Below are positions 51,132 to 61,969 of a stretch of DNA of 64,000 nt, in pieces (positions within the stretch are counted from its first letter, which is position 1; each line of letters starts with the position of its first letter). The DNA is from Pseudomonas chlororaphis subsp. piscium (lineage in GTDB: Bacteria; Pseudomonadota; Gammaproteobacteria; Pseudomonadales; Pseudomonadaceae). The DNA lies in contig NZ_CP027707.1 of the NCBI RefSeq assembly GCF_003850345.1, positions 5,704,001 to 5,768,000 on the forward strand. Direction: 5' to 3'. The position numbers and the translations under genes are program-made. Below the pieces are notes generated by a model that was given only the letters and a program-made list of their open reading frames with translations, did no database searches and was not told where the DNA came from.

Positions 51132-51947
51132 ATGCAGCCAATGCTGAATATCGCGCTGCGCGCCGCCCGCAGCGCCAGTGAACTGATTTTCCGCTCCATC
51201 GAGCGCCTGGATACCATCAAGGTCGACGAAAAAGACGCCAAAGACTACGTATCCGAAGTTGATCGCGCCGCCGAGCAGAAGATCATCGACGCATTGCGCA
51301 AGGCCTACCCGACTCACGGCATTCTCGGTGAAGAAACCGGTCTGCACGCTGGCAGCGGCGAAGGCGAAGACTACCTGTGGATCATCGACCCGCTGGACGG
51401 CACCACCAACTTCCTGCGTGGCATTCCTCATTTCGCTGTCAGCATCGCCTGCAAATACCGTGGTCGCCTGGAACACGCCGTGGTTCTGGACCCGGTGCGC
51501 CAGGAAGAATTCACCGCCAGCCGTGGTCGCGGCGCACAACTGAACGGTCGTCGCCTGCGTGTCAGCGGCCGCACCAGCCTGGACGGCGCCCTGCTGGGTA
51601 CCGGCTTCCCGTTCCGTGACGACCAGATGGACAACCTCGACAACTACCTGGGCATGTTCCGCGCCCTGGTCGGCCAGACCGCCGGCATCCGCCGCGCCGG
51701 CGCCGCCAGCCTGGACCTGGCCTACGTGGCTGCCGGTCGTTTCGATGCCTTCTGGGAGTCGGGCCTGTCCGAGTGGGACATGGCTGCAGGCGCCCTGCTG
51801 ATCCAAGAAGCCGGCGGACTGGTGAGCGACTTCACCGGCGGTCACGACTTCCTGGAAAAAGGCCACGTGGTTGCCGGCAACACCAAATGCTTCAAGGCGG
51901 TCCTCACCGCTATCCAGCCGCACCTGCCGGCTTCGCTGAAGCGCTAA
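51132..51947 (+). CDS. suhB: Inositol-1-monophosphatase / SuhB
   Basis: 271 residues. The Li+-sensitive phosphatase metal motifs are present: GEETG (ILGEETGLH), DPLDGTTNF (about 84-92) and WDMAAGALL (Asp). In E. coli SuhB also joins rRNA antitermination complexes; in P. aeruginosa it affects virulence gene expression. The ATG has AGGTGACC upstream. It is divergent from trmJ and followed by a strong terminator. Confidence 0.96.
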   Translation: MQPMLNIALRAARSASELIFRSIERLDTIKVDEKDAKDYVSEVDRAAEQKIIDALRKAYPTHGILGEETGLHAGSGEGEDYLWIIDPLDGTTNFLRGIPHFAVSIACKYRGRLEHAVVLDPVRQEEFTASRGRGAQLNGRRLRVSGRTSLDGALLGTGFPFRDDQMDNLDNYLGMFRALVGQTAGIRRAGAASLDLAYVAAGRFDAFWESGLSEWDMAAGALLIQEAGGLVSDFTGGHDFLEKGHVVAGNTKCFKAVLTAIQPHLPASLKR

Positions 51948-51963
51948 GCGCCAGCGACAAAAA

Positions 51964-51987
51964 AGCACCCTTCGGGGTGCTTTTTTT
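51964..51987 (+). terminator. suhB terminator
   Basis: AGCACCC-TTCG-GGGTGCT (51964-51981), then seven T. A strong stem with a stable UUCG loop, 17 bases after the suhB stop. Confidence 0.95.
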
Positions 51988-52019
51988 ATGCCTGGGATTT
52001 GTCGAAAAACCACTCTCCC

Positions 52020-52110
52020 TGTAGGAGCGAGGCTTGCCCGCGATAGCTTCAGCCCCGAATGAGGCTGATACACCGCGGCGCCCGGATCGCGGGCAAGCCT
52101 CGCTCCTACA
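52020..52110. repeat. REP pair (class 1), inverted
   Basis: Inverted copies of TGTAGGAGCGAGGCTTGCCC (52020-52045 and 52086-52110) lie between two facing terminators, those of suhB and of the glycine-zipper gene. Both arms are near-perfect. Confidence 0.92.
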
Positions 52111-52134
52111 GAAGCAAATCCAAACCTCAGGCAA

Positions 52135-52158
52135 TAAAAAAGCACCCCGAAGGGTGCT
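52135..52158 (-). terminator. Glycine-zipper gene terminator
   Basis: AGCACCC-CGAA-GGGTGCT (52141-52158) read leftward runs into six T (A run 52135-52140). The stem is the same sequence as that of the suhB terminator, with the REP pair between them. Confidence 0.9.
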
Positions 52159-52182
52159 TTTTCATGATTGACGCTCAAACGT

Positions 52183-52731
52183 TTATTGCGCTGGTACGTT
52201 CTGACCCAGGATCAACTGACCTTCCTTGTTGACCGGGATCTGGCTGCCCGGATCACGATCCATACGCACCTGGCCTTGTTTGCCGTTCAGCTCGTACTTC
52301 ACGTCATAACCCACGACCTTTTCGCTGATGTCGTTGACCGTGTTGCAGCGAGTCTGAGTGGTGGTGTAGGTATCACGCTCCTGCATGCCTTCCTGCACCT
52401 TGTTACCAGCGTAACCACCGCCGACCGCACCGGCGACCGTGGCGATCTTCTTGCCTGTACCGCCGCCAATCTGGTTACCCAGAAGACCGCCGGCCAGCGC
52501 ACCGACCACCGTACCGGCGATCTGATGTTGATCCTTCACCGGAGCCTGACGGGTCACGGTGACGTCCTTGCATACTTCACGCGGTGTTTTGATCTGTTGT
52601 TTGACCGGCTGAACTGCCAGCACCTGCGCATACTCAGGGCCACTATTGACCAGCTTGTAGGTGGCAACAGCCCCCCCAGCAGTCACAGCGACGGCACCTA
52701 ATACCGCACCAACCAGCATCGACTTGTTCAC
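52183..52731 (-). CDS. Glycine-zipper 2TM-domain envelope protein
   Basis: 182 residues. An N-terminal hydrophobic segment (about 5-28, MLVGAVLGAVAVTAGGAVATY) may be a signal anchor. The glycine zipper spans about 70-108 (HQIAGTVVGALAGGLLGN, KKIATVAGAVGGGYAGN), two GxxxG-rich membrane helices of the SlyB/Rick_17kDa type. The last 60 residues form a soluble domain with VVGYDVKYELNGKQG. The protein has a paired-cysteine pattern (EVCKDV, TRCNTV). The family is linked to envelope stress, but this member's role is unknown. Its terminator follows; promoter in 52732-52790. Confidence 0.85.
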   Translation of the reverse strand: MNKSMLVGAVLGAVAVTAGGAVATYKLVNSGPEYAQVLAVQPVKQQIKTPREVCKDVTVTRQAPVKDQHQIAGTVVGALAGGLLGNQIGGGTGKKIATVAGAVGGGYAGNKVQEGMQERDTYTTTQTRCNTVNDISEKVVGYDVKYELNGKQGQVRMDRDPGSQIPVNKEGQLILGQNVPAQ

Positions 52732-52796
52732 GTGAACCTCCTGACCATCACAAGCGGGACAAGCCCGCGCTTCTCCCTGCCTTGGAGCATAAAAAA

Positions 52797-52821
52797 AGGC
52801 GCGAGTTCAATACTCGCGCCT
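52797..52821. terminator. secF terminator (bidirectional)
   Basis: AGGCGCGAGT-TCAAT-ACTCGCGCCT is a perfect 10-base stem with A and T runs on both sides. It ends leftward transcription from secF and may also stop read-through in the other direction. Confidence 0.92.
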
Positions 52822-52851
52822 TTTTGACTGCCTACCAGGAAGCGGAAACCG

Positions 52852-53766
52852 TTACGGACGGTCGTCGACTTCCTTCTCGGTATTGGCTGGAGGAATCAGG
52901 TCCTCGCTGCTCAGGTTCAGCCAGATCAGCACCACGTTGGCGATGTAGATCGACGAGTAGGTACCCGCCAGAACACCGACGAACAGCGCGATAGAGAAGC
53001 CCCACAGGTTGTCGCCACCGAAGAACAGCAGCGCCGCGATCGCCAGCAGGGTGGAGATCGAGGTCGCCATGGTGCGCAGCAGGGTCTGGGTGGTCGAGAT
53101 GTTGATGTTCTCGATCAGGCTGGCCTTGCGCAGCACGCGGAAGTTCTCACGCACCCGGTCGAACACCACGATGGTGTCGTTGAGCGAGTAACCGATGATC
53201 GCCAGTACCGCCGCCAGCACCGTCAGGTCGAAGGTGATCTGGAAGAACGACAGGATACCCACGGTCACCACCACGTCGTGGATCAGCGAGACGATGGCGC
53301 CGACCGCGAACTTCCACTGAAAGCGGAAGGCCAGGTAGATCAGGATGCCGCCCAGCGCCATCAGCATGCCGAGGCCGCCCTGGTCGCGCAGCTCTTCACC
53401 CACCTGCGGACCGACGAACTCGACGCGCTTGACCTGCGCCGGGTTGTCGCCGCCAGTCTTCTGCAACGCCTCTGCTACCTGATGGCCCAGTTGCGGGTCT
53501 TCACCCGGCATCCGCACCAGCAGGTCGGTGGTGGCACCGAAGCTTTGCACGATCGCTTCGTGATAACCGGATTCGCTCAGTTGAGCACGAACCTTCATCA
53601 CATCCGCCGGACGCTCGTAGGTCAGCTCGATGAGCGTACCGCCGGTAAAGTCCAGGCCGTAGTTCAACCCCTTGTGGAACCAGCTGAACAGCGCCAGAAC
53701 GGTCAGGAGCAAGGTGACGCCGAACGCAACGTTGCGGACGCCCATGAAGTTGATAGTACGTAACAT
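52852..53766 (-). CDS. secF: Protein translocase subunit SecF
   Basis: 304 residues with six membrane helices, an RND-type half. The first helix, a periplasmic domain with the conserved DFTGGTLIEL, then the D4-like segment (AAVLAIIGYSLNDTIVVFDRVREN, proton-path residues) are visible. With SecD and YajC it uses the proton gradient to pull proteins out of the translocon. It follows secD after nine bases. Confidence 0.97.
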   Translation of the reverse strand: MLRTINFMGVRNVAFGVTLLLTVLALFSWFHKGLNYGLDFTGGTLIELTYERPADVMKVRAQLSESGYHEAIVQSFGATTDLLVRMPGEDPQLGHQVAEALQKTGGDNPAQVKRVEFVGPQVGEELRDQGGLGMLMALGGILIYLAFRFQWKFAVGAIVSLIHDVVVTVGILSFFQITFDLTVLAAVLAIIGYSLNDTIVVFDRVRENFRVLRKASLIENINISTTQTLLRTMATSISTLLAIAALLFFGGDNLWGFSIALFVGVLAGTYSSIYIANVVLIWLNLSSEDLIPPANTEKEVDDRP

Positions 53767-53775
53767 GGCAGCCCC

Positions 53776-55644
53776 TTAAATCCACAACTTCTTGAAGTCA
53801 CGACCGCCGAAGATCAGGTTGACCATCGCACGGGTCAGCCAGATGGCCGTGAACATCGAGGTAAAGATCCCGAGGGACATGGTCACCGCAAAGCCTTTGA
53901 CCGGGCCGGTGCCCATGGCAAAGAGAATCCCGCCGACCAGCAAGGTGGTCAGGTTGGAGTCGAGAATCGCGGTGAATGCCCGGCCGAAGCCTTCGTTGAT
54001 TGCCCGCTGCACGGTCATACCGGCGGCGAGCTCTTCACGTATGCGCGAGAAGATCAGTACGTTGGCGTCCACCGCCATACCCATGGTCAACACGATACCG
54101 GCGATACCCGGCAGGGTCAGCGTAGCCCCCAGCAAGGACATCAGGGCCAGCAGCAGCACCATGTTCAGCGCCAGCGCCACGGTGGCGATGATGCCGAAGA
54201 AACGGTAGATGGCGATGATGAACAGCGACACGAACAGCATGCCCCACAGCGACGCATCGATACCCTTGGTGATGTTGTCGGCACCCAGGCTCGGGCCGAT
54301 GGTGCGCTCTTCGGCGAAGTACATAGGCGCGGCCAGACCACCGGCACGCAGCAGCAGGGCCAGCTCGGAAGACTCGCCCTGGCCGTTCAGGCCGGTGATG
54401 CGGAACTGGCTGCCCAGCGGCGACTGAATGGTCGCCAGGCTGATGATCTTCTTCTCTTCCTTGAAGCTCTGCACCGCGACGTCTTTCTCGACACCGTCGA
54501 CCACTTGCTTGGTGTAAGTGGTGGTCGGCTTCTGCTCGATGAAGATCACCGCCATGCTGCGACCGACATTGCTGCGGGTCGAACGACTCATCAGCTCGCC
54601 GCCGTGGCCATCGAGCTTGATATTCACCTGTGGACGACCGTGCTCGTCGAAGCCCGCCTGGGCGTCGGTCACCTGGTCACCGGTGATGATCAGGCCACGC
54701 TCGATCAGCGCAGGAGGACGATTGCCTTCACGGAACTCGAAAGATTCGGAAGTGGCTTTCGAAGCGCCCGGCTCGGCGGCCAGACGGAATTCAAGGTTGG
54801 CCGTCTTGCCCAGGATACGCTTGGCTTCAGCGGTGTCCTGCACGCCCGGCAGCTCAACCACGATACGGTTGGCGCCCTGACGCTGAACCAGAGGCTCGGC
54901 AACACCCAGCTCGTTGACGCGGTTACGTACCGTGGTCAAGTTCTGCTTGATGGAGTATTCGCGGATTTCCGCCAGCTTGGCCGGGGTCATCGCCAGACGC
55001 AGCACCGCCTGACCATTGAGGTCGGCCGGAACAATGTCGAAATCGTTGAAGTTCTTGCGGATCAGCGTACGCGCCTGTTCACGGGTCGCTTCGTCGCTGA
55101 AGCCCAGCTGAATGGCACCGCCTAGCTGCGGCAGGCTGCGATAGCGCAGGCGCTCTTTACGCAGCAGGCTCTTCACATCGCCTTCGTAGACTTTCAGGCG
55201 TGCGTCGAGGGCTTTTTCCATGTCCACTTCCAGCAGGAAGTGCACACCACCGGACAAGTCCAGGCCCAGTTTCATCGGATGCGCGCCGAGGTTACGCAGC
55301 CATTGCGGGGTGGTTTGTGCCAGGTTCAATGCAACGACATAGTCGTCACCCAGGGCCTTGCGCACGACGTCCTTGGCTGGAAGCTGGTCTTCCTGCTTGG
55401 TCAGACGCAACAGGCCGCCCTTGCCCTTGGCCGCGATGGTCGCTGCCTTGACGTTGATCCCGGCGTCGGTGAGCGCTTTGCTCGCACGATCCAGATCCGC
55501 CTGAGTGACCTGCAACGCAGTACTCGCGCCGCTGACCTGAATGGCCGGATCATCAGGGTATAGATTGGGAGCGGAATAAATAAAACCGATCGCCAGCACC
55601 GCCAGGATCAGTACGTATTTCCACAGAGGGTATTTGTTCAGCAT
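53776..55644 (-). CDS. secD: Protein translocase subunit SecD
   Basis: 622 residues. One N-terminal helix, a large periplasmic region (P1 base and head, about 30-450), then five helices with AGIVLTMGMAVDANVLIFSRIREEL, the conserved SecD D4 motif with the catalytic Asp. GLDLSGGVHFLLEVD is the family signature. It is coupled to SecF. The ATG at 55644 (MLNKYPLWKYV) was preferred to one codon upstream. It follows yajC after 62 bases. Confidence 0.97.
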   Translation of the reverse strand: MLNKYPLWKYVLILAVLAIGFIYSAPNLYPDDPAIQVSGASTALQVTQADLDRASKALTDAGINVKAATIAAKGKGGLLRLTKQEDQLPAKDVVRKALGDDYVVALNLAQTTPQWLRNLGAHPMKLGLDLSGGVHFLLEVDMEKALDARLKVYEGDVKSLLRKERLRYRSLPQLGGAIQLGFSDEATREQARTLIRKNFNDFDIVPADLNGQAVLRLAMTPAKLAEIREYSIKQNLTTVRNRVNELGVAEPLVQRQGANRIVVELPGVQDTAEAKRILGKTANLEFRLAAEPGASKATSESFEFREGNRPPALIERGLIITGDQVTDAQAGFDEHGRPQVNIKLDGHGGELMSRSTRSNVGRSMAVIFIEQKPTTTYTKQVVDGVEKDVAVQSFKEEKKIISLATIQSPLGSQFRITGLNGQGESSELALLLRAGGLAAPMYFAEERTIGPSLGADNITKGIDASLWGMLFVSLFIIAIYRFFGIIATVALALNMVLLLALMSLLGATLTLPGIAGIVLTMGMAVDANVLIFSRIREELAAGMTVQRAINEGFGRAFTAILDSNLTTLLVGGILFAMGTGPVKGFAVTMSLGIFTSMFTAIWLTRAMVNLIFGGRDFKKLWI

Positions 55645-55706
55645 CACGCCGCCCGTTTATGAAGCGGGGCGCCTTGCGCGCCCCGTCGATTGGTAAAAGA
55701 TGAAAC

Positions 55707-56042
55707 TTAGATCGCCTTCAGCGTGCCTTTTGGCAGCGTGGCAGCGATAGCGCCTTTCTGGAACTTCATCTCGATAGTGTCGGAAACTTCCAGCACTACG
55801 AAGTCATCGGTCACTTTGGTGATCTTGCCGGCGATACCGCCAGTAGTCACAACTTCGTCACCTTTCTGCAGGCTGCCCAGCAGGTTCTTCTGTTCTTTGG
55901 CGCGCTTGGCCTGTGGACGCCAGATCATCAGGTAGAAGATGACCAGGAAACCGACCAGGAAAATCCACTCAAAACCAGTGCCAGCAGGGCCAGCAGCAGG
56001 TGCAGCAGCATCAGCCATTGCAGTCGAGATAAAAAAGCTCAT
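55707..56042 (-). CDS. yajC: Sec translocase accessory protein YajC
   Basis: 111 residues. A membrane helix (about 25-43, WIFLVGFLVIFYLMIW) then a small cytoplasmic beta domain (RPQAKRAKEQKNLLGSLQKGDEVVTTGGIAGKI in part). It binds SecDF and YidC and is dispensable in E. coli. The order tgt-yajC-secD-secF is conserved. It lies 47 bases after tgt. Confidence 0.95.
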   Translation of the reverse strand: MSFFISTAMADAAAPAAGPAGTGFEWIFLVGFLVIFYLMIWRPQAKRAKEQKNLLGSLQKGDEVVTTGGIAGKITKVTDDFVVLEVSDTIEMKFQKGAIAATLPKGTLKAI

Positions 56043-56089
56043 GTAACACTCCGGATAATTACAAAAGTGGGTCTAAACGTCTTTAGAAC

Positions 56090-58269
<2,180 letters not shown>

Positions 58270-58335
58270 GATGGGGTTCGTCTAGCAGGGCCGGAAAGTT
58301 TAGCGGAAATAGCCAAAATTGACCATGAAACCTGA

Positions 58336-58364
58336 TTGACCAACGGTAGGCACGTCTCTATACT
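58336..58364 (+). promoter_or_regulatory. tRNA-Leu promoter
   Basis: TTGACC (58336-58341), a 17-base spacer and TATACT (58359-58364) form a strong sigma-70 promoter. A G+C-rich discriminator follows, and the mature tRNA begins 14 bases after the -10. It is divergent from queA. Confidence 0.85.
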
Positions 58365-58377
58365 TCGCCGCCATTGA

Positions 58378-58462
58378 GCCCTGATGGCGGAATTGGTAGA
58401 CGCGGCGGATTCAAAATCCGTTTTCGAGAGAAGTGGGAGTTCGAGTCTCCCTCGGGGCACCA
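58378..58462 (+). tRNA. tRNA-Leu (anticodon CAA)
   Basis: 85 bases including the encoded CCA. The 7-base acceptor stem pairs GCCCTGA with TCGGGGC (one G-U), discriminator A. The anticodon stem GCGGA/TCCGT holds the loop TTCAAAA, so the anticodon is CAA, reading UUG. A long variable arm after the anticodon stem (TTTCGAGAGAAG in outline) is the mark of a class II tRNA such as Leu. The D-loop has GGTAGAC and the T-loop TTCGAGT. Confidence 0.96.
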
Positions 58463-58470
58463 AACTTAAA

Positions 58471-58500
58471 AAAGACCTTGAAATTCAAGGTCTTTTTTTT
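58471..58500 (+). terminator. tRNA-Leu terminator
   Basis: AAAGACCTTGAA-A-TTCAAGGTCTTT (58471-58495), then more T. A strong intrinsic terminator nine bases after the CCA end. Confidence 0.92.
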
Positions 58501-58541
58501 CGCCTGCAGAAAAGTGCTGCAGCTCCTGCGCACCAGGACTC

Positions 58542-58630
58542 TGTAGGAGCGAAGCTTGCTCGCGATGAACGATGACGCGGATTGGCTGACACTGCGCAGC
58601 GCCTGTTTCGCGGGCAAGCCTCGCTCCTAC
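58542..58630. repeat. REP pair (class 1), inverted, left arm diverged
   Basis: TGTAGGAGCGAAGCTTGCTC (from 58542) faces CGGGCAAGCCTCGCTCCTAC (58611-58630). The left arm has an A and a C-to-T change relative to the family. It lies between the tRNA terminator and the ppk2 region. Confidence 0.88.
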
Positions 58631-58674
58631 GGAGGACGACTGAAAGCACCAATACAGACCTGCTCAAAAGCTTC

Positions 58675-58690
58675 CTTGATACGTATCAAG
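58675..58690. promoter_or_regulatory. 16-base perfect palindrome upstream of ppk2
   Basis: CTTGATACGTATCAAG is its own reverse complement. It lies 63 bases before the ppk2 start, at the right distance for an operator over the promoter. No protein can be named. The gap 58631-58752 shows nothing else beyond a weak promoter. Confidence 0.5.
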
Positions 58691-58752
58691 AAGCCCGGTC
58701 TTGTGCGCCATAGACTGTCTGAAAGACATTGGAGCGATCAGACAGGCCCGAT

Positions 58753-59853
58753 ATGAGCGAAGAATCCACCGCGCGCCCCCTTCCCAACCCCCTTCCGGAA
58801 AAAGCCACGCCAGCAGCCAAACCGACGGTCACGGCCAGCAGCAAAAGCGCCCCACGCAAACCGGCCACTCCACGCCCGCGCCGGCCACGTGCGACCACTA
58901 AACCTGCCGCTGCAAAGACCGCCGAAGCCGAAATCAGCGCCATTAGCCAGCAGCCGGTCGCCCTGCAGGTGGCCAGCGCGCCCCATGGCAGCAATGAAGA
59001 CAGCTCCACCGCCAAGCTGCCCGCCAGCTACCCGTACCGCAGCCGCATGCGTCGCGCCGAGTATGAAAAGGCCAAGCAGGAGCTGCAGATCGAACTGCTC
59101 AAGGTGCAAAGCTGGGTCAAGGAAACCGGGCAGCGCGTCGTGGTGCTGTTCGAGGGGCGCGATGCCGCGGGCAAGGGCGGCACCATCAAGCGTTTCATGG
59201 AGCACCTGAACCCGCGGGGCGCGCGGATCGTCGCCCTGGAAAAACCCAGCGAGCAGGAACAGGGCCAGTGGTATTTCCAGCGTTATATCCAGCACCTGCC
59301 CACCGCCGGGGAAATGGTGTTCTTCGACCGCTCCTGGTACAACCGCGCCGGCGTCGAGCGGGTCATGGACTTCTGCTCGCCCCTGCAATACCTGGAGTTC
59401 ATGCGCCAGACGCCCGAGCTGGAGCGCATGCTGTGCAACAGCGGCATCCTGCTGTTCAAGTACTGGTTCTCGGTCAATCGCGACGAGCAACTGCGCCGTT
59501 TCATTTCGCGCCGCGACGACCCACTCAAGCACTGGAAACTCTCGCCCATCGACATCAAGTCGCTGGACAAGTGGGACGAATACACCGCCGCCAAACAGGC
59601 GATGTTCTTCCACACCGACACCGCCGATGCGCCCTGGACCGTGATCAAGTCGGACGACAAGAAGCGCGCGCGGATCAACTGCATCCGCCACTTCCTGCAC
59701 TCCCTCGACTATCCGGGCAAGAACCTGCGCGTGGCCCATCAACCCGACCCGGTGCTGGTCGGCCGGGCGTCGCGGGTCATGGAGGAAGACGAGCGGGTGT
59801 ACAACGAAGCGGCCGCGGAGCCGGTGCGCAATCCACAGGTGACACTCGCGTAA
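58753..59853 (+). CDS. ppk2: Polyphosphate kinase 2
   Basis: 366 residues. The core (about 92-330) is the PPK2 fold with Walker A GRDAAGKGGT (135-144), Walker B FFDRSWYNRAGVERV (190-204) and the lid RRDDPLKHWKLS. PPK2 uses polyphosphate to phosphorylate nucleotides, or the reverse. A low-complexity N-terminus of about 90 residues rich in Pro, Ala, Lys and Arg precedes the core, longer than in short PPK2 enzymes. The ATG at 58753 (MSEESTARP) was preferred to one eight codons upstream. The class (substrate AMP, ADP or GDP) cannot be told by eye. Confidence 0.9.
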   Translation: MSEESTARPLPNPLPEKATPAAKPTVTASSKSAPRKPATPRPRRPRATTKPAAAKTAEAEISAISQQPVALQVASAPHGSNEDSSTAKLPASYPYRSRMRRAEYEKAKQELQIELLKVQSWVKETGQRVVVLFEGRDAAGKGGTIKRFMEHLNPRGARIVALEKPSEQEQGQWYFQRYIQHLPTAGEMVFFDRSWYNRAGVERVMDFCSPLQYLEFMRQTPELERMLCNSGILLFKYWFSVNRDEQLRRFISRRDDPLKHWKLSPIDIKSLDKWDEYTAAKQAMFFHTDTADAPWTVIKSDDKKRARINCIRHFLHSLDYPGKNLRVAHQPDPVLVGRASRVMEEDERVYNEAAAEPVRNPQVTLA

Positions 59854-59874
59854 AGAGTCAGTCTTGAAGAAGGC

Positions 59875-59909
59875 CCCGCTCCAGGATCTATGAAAGGTCC
59901 TGAAGCGGG
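59875..59909. terminator. Shared hairpin between convergent ppk2 and sensor kinase genes
   Basis: CCCGCTCCAGGA and TCCTGAAGCGGG pair with one mismatch around an 11-base loop. It is placed between the two convergent stop codons and has no U tract, so terminator activity is uncertain. Confidence 0.4.
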
Positions 59910-59918
59910 TCCGACCAG

Positions 59919-61262
59919 CTAGATACCCTGCACCGGCAACAGCACACACACCTCCAACCCGCCACCGCCACGGTTGCGCAGGCGCAGTTCGCCGCCGTGC
60001 TCCAGCACGATCGCCCGCGCCGCGGAAAGCCCCAGGCCGACGCCGCCGGTGTTGCGGTTGCGCGAGCTTTCCATGCGAAAGAACGGCTCGAACACCTGCT
60101 CATGCCATTCGACGGGAATCCCCGGCCCGCGATCCAGCACACAGACCTTCACCTGCTCGGCATCCGCCACCACTTCAATCGCCGGTTCGCTGGCGTATTT
60201 GATGGCGTTTTCCAGCAGGTTGCTCATGACCCGCTTGAGCCCCAGCGGGCGGCCGAAATACACCAGGCGCGGCGGGCCGCTGAACGCGATGTCGATGGAC
60301 TGGTCGCGGTAATCGTCGACCAGGGTTTGCAGCAGCTCCGCCAGATCGAAGGAGGTCGCCTCCTCCAGCCGCGCATCGTCGCGGAAGAACTCCAGGGCCG
60401 AATTGATCATCGCCTGCATCTCGTCGACGTCATGGAACAGCCGGCGTTGCTGCTCGGGGTCCTCGATGAACTCGCCGCGCAGGCGCATACGGGTCAGGGG
60501 AGTACGCAGGTCATGGGAGATCGCCGCGAGCATCTGCGTGCGGTCCTTGATGAAGTGCTGCAACTGGGCCTGCATGGCGTTGAACGCGAGGATCGCCTGG
60601 CGAATTTCGTGGGGGCCGACCGGCTCGATGGGCGGTGCGCGAAAGTCCACGCCAAACCGCCGCGCACCCAGGGCGAACTGCTGCAGGGGCCTGGCCAGGC
60701 GGCGGGTGGCGATCAAGGCGACCAGGACGGTGGACAACAACACCAGACCGATCACGATCAGGTTGCGCGGCCCCTCATCCAACCCCCAACTGCGCGAGAC
60801 CGAGGAGAACATCAGCCAGGAGCCATCGCTCATCTGGATCAGCAACGCATAAGATCCGCCCGGCCCCGGCCAGTCACTGGGCTGGTAGGCCTCCATGTGA
60901 CCCACTCCCGGCTTGAGCAACTGCTTCAGTTTCGTCGAACCCTCGCGGTATTCCGGCTCATCGACTACCGGTACCTCGATATCCCGTCGCGTCGGGTGCC
61001 AGGTCACACTCAGGGCTTGGTCGCTGACCGACTCGGCCAGGCGAGCACGCTGCACCGGCTCCGAGGCGTCGATCAGATTGCTGATGGACGCGATCTTTTC
61101 CACCAGGCCGGATTCGCTCAACGGCGGCTTGGCCCAGACCCCGGCCAACTGCACGAACAGCGCATTGAAGGCCAGGGCGGTGAGCATCGCCATCAGGGTG
61201 GTCAGGGCAATCCAGCGGGCGATGGTGTCTCGCGGGCCGCCCGGCCTGTGTCTCGTCCTCAT
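59919..61262 (-). CDS. Sensor histidine kinase, EnvZ-like
   Basis: 447 residues. Two membrane helices (about 15-40 and 166-186) enclose a periplasmic domain of about 125 residues. HAMP (187-240) leads to the H box with phosphorylated His250 (AAISHDLRTPLTRMR), the N box (NLLENAIKYAS), G1 (DRGPGIP) and G2 (GGVGLGLSAARAI). All catalytic features are intact. It overlaps the response regulator gene by four bases (ATGA). The stimulus is unknown. Confidence 0.92.
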   Translation of the reverse strand: MRTRHRPGGPRDTIARWIALTTLMAMLTALAFNALFVQLAGVWAKPPLSESGLVEKIASISNLIDASEPVQRARLAESVSDQALSVTWHPTRRDIEVPVVDEPEYREGSTKLKQLLKPGVGHMEAYQPSDWPGPGGSYALLIQMSDGSWLMFSSVSRSWGLDEGPRNLIVIGLVLLSTVLVALIATRRLARPLQQFALGARRFGVDFRAPPIEPVGPHEIRQAILAFNAMQAQLQHFIKDRTQMLAAISHDLRTPLTRMRLRGEFIEDPEQQRRLFHDVDEMQAMINSALEFFRDDARLEEATSFDLAELLQTLVDDYRDQSIDIAFSGPPRLVYFGRPLGLKRVMSNLLENAIKYASEPAIEVVADAEQVKVCVLDRGPGIPVEWHEQVFEPFFRMESSRNRNTGGVGLGLSAARAIVLEHGGELRLRNRGGGGLEVCVLLPVQGI

Positions 61263-61969
61263 TGACGGGTCACGCTGGGGGTGAACAGATAGCCGCCATT
61301 GCGCACCGTGCGAATCATCGCCGGGCGCTTGGTGTCGAACTCCAACTTGCGCCGCAGGCGGCTGACCTGCACATCGATGCTGCGATCGAAGGCGTCATGG
61401 GCCTGCCCGCGCGCCAGGTCGAGCAACTGCTCGCGGCTGAGGATGCGTTGCGGATGCTCGACGAACACCAGCAACAGGTCGAACTCCCCCGCCGACAGCG
61501 GAATCATCACCTGATCCGGCGAGCGCAGCTCGCGGCGAGTCAGGTCCAGTTGCCAGTCGGCGAACCTGATCAGCGGCCGCGGCACCTCCCCGACCACCGG
61601 CCGGCTCTCTCCGGCGCGGCGCAGCACCGCTCGCACCCGAGCCAGCAGTTCGCGGGCATCGAAGGGTTTGCTCAGGTAATCGTCAGCGCCCATTTCCAAC
61701 CCCACCACGCGGTCGCTCAACTCGCCCATGGCGGTCAGCATGATCACCGGCACGGCGTGCTGCTGACGCAGGCGCTGACACAGGGTCAGGCCGTTTTCCC
61801 CCGGCAGCATCAGGTCGAGAATGATCAGGTCCGGCACCTGCCGCTCCAGCGCCGCCCACAGCGAAGCGCCCTCGGTGGCGACTTCCACCGAGTAGCCGTG
61901 TTGCACAAAAAATTTCTTCAGCAGCGCGAGGACCTCAAGGTCGTCGTCCACGATCAACAGACTGCTCAC
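61259..61969 (-). CDS. OmpR-family response regulator
   Basis: 236 residues. The receiver domain (1-118) has the acidic pair DDD (8-10), phosphorylated Asp52 (IILDLMLPGE), Thr near 79 and Lys near 101 (YLSKPFDA). The C-terminal winged helix (about 140-230) ends RRKLEFDTKRPAMIRTVRNGGYLF in part. It should be phosphorylated by the overlapping kinase and control target genes that cannot be identified here. The two-gene operon is divergent from mlaA, so mlaA is a possible target. Confidence 0.93.
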   Translation of the reverse strand: MSSLLIVDDDLEVLALLKKFFVQHGYSVEVATEGASLWAALERQVPDLIILDLMLPGENGLTLCQRLRQQHAVPVIMLTAMGELSDRVVGLEMGADDYLSKPFDARELLARVRAVLRRAGESRPVVGEVPRPLIRFADWQLDLTRRELRSPDQVMIPLSAGEFDLLLVFVEHPQRILSREQLLDLARGQAHDAFDRSIDVQVSRLRRKLEFDTKRPAMIRTVRNGGYLFTPSVTRQ

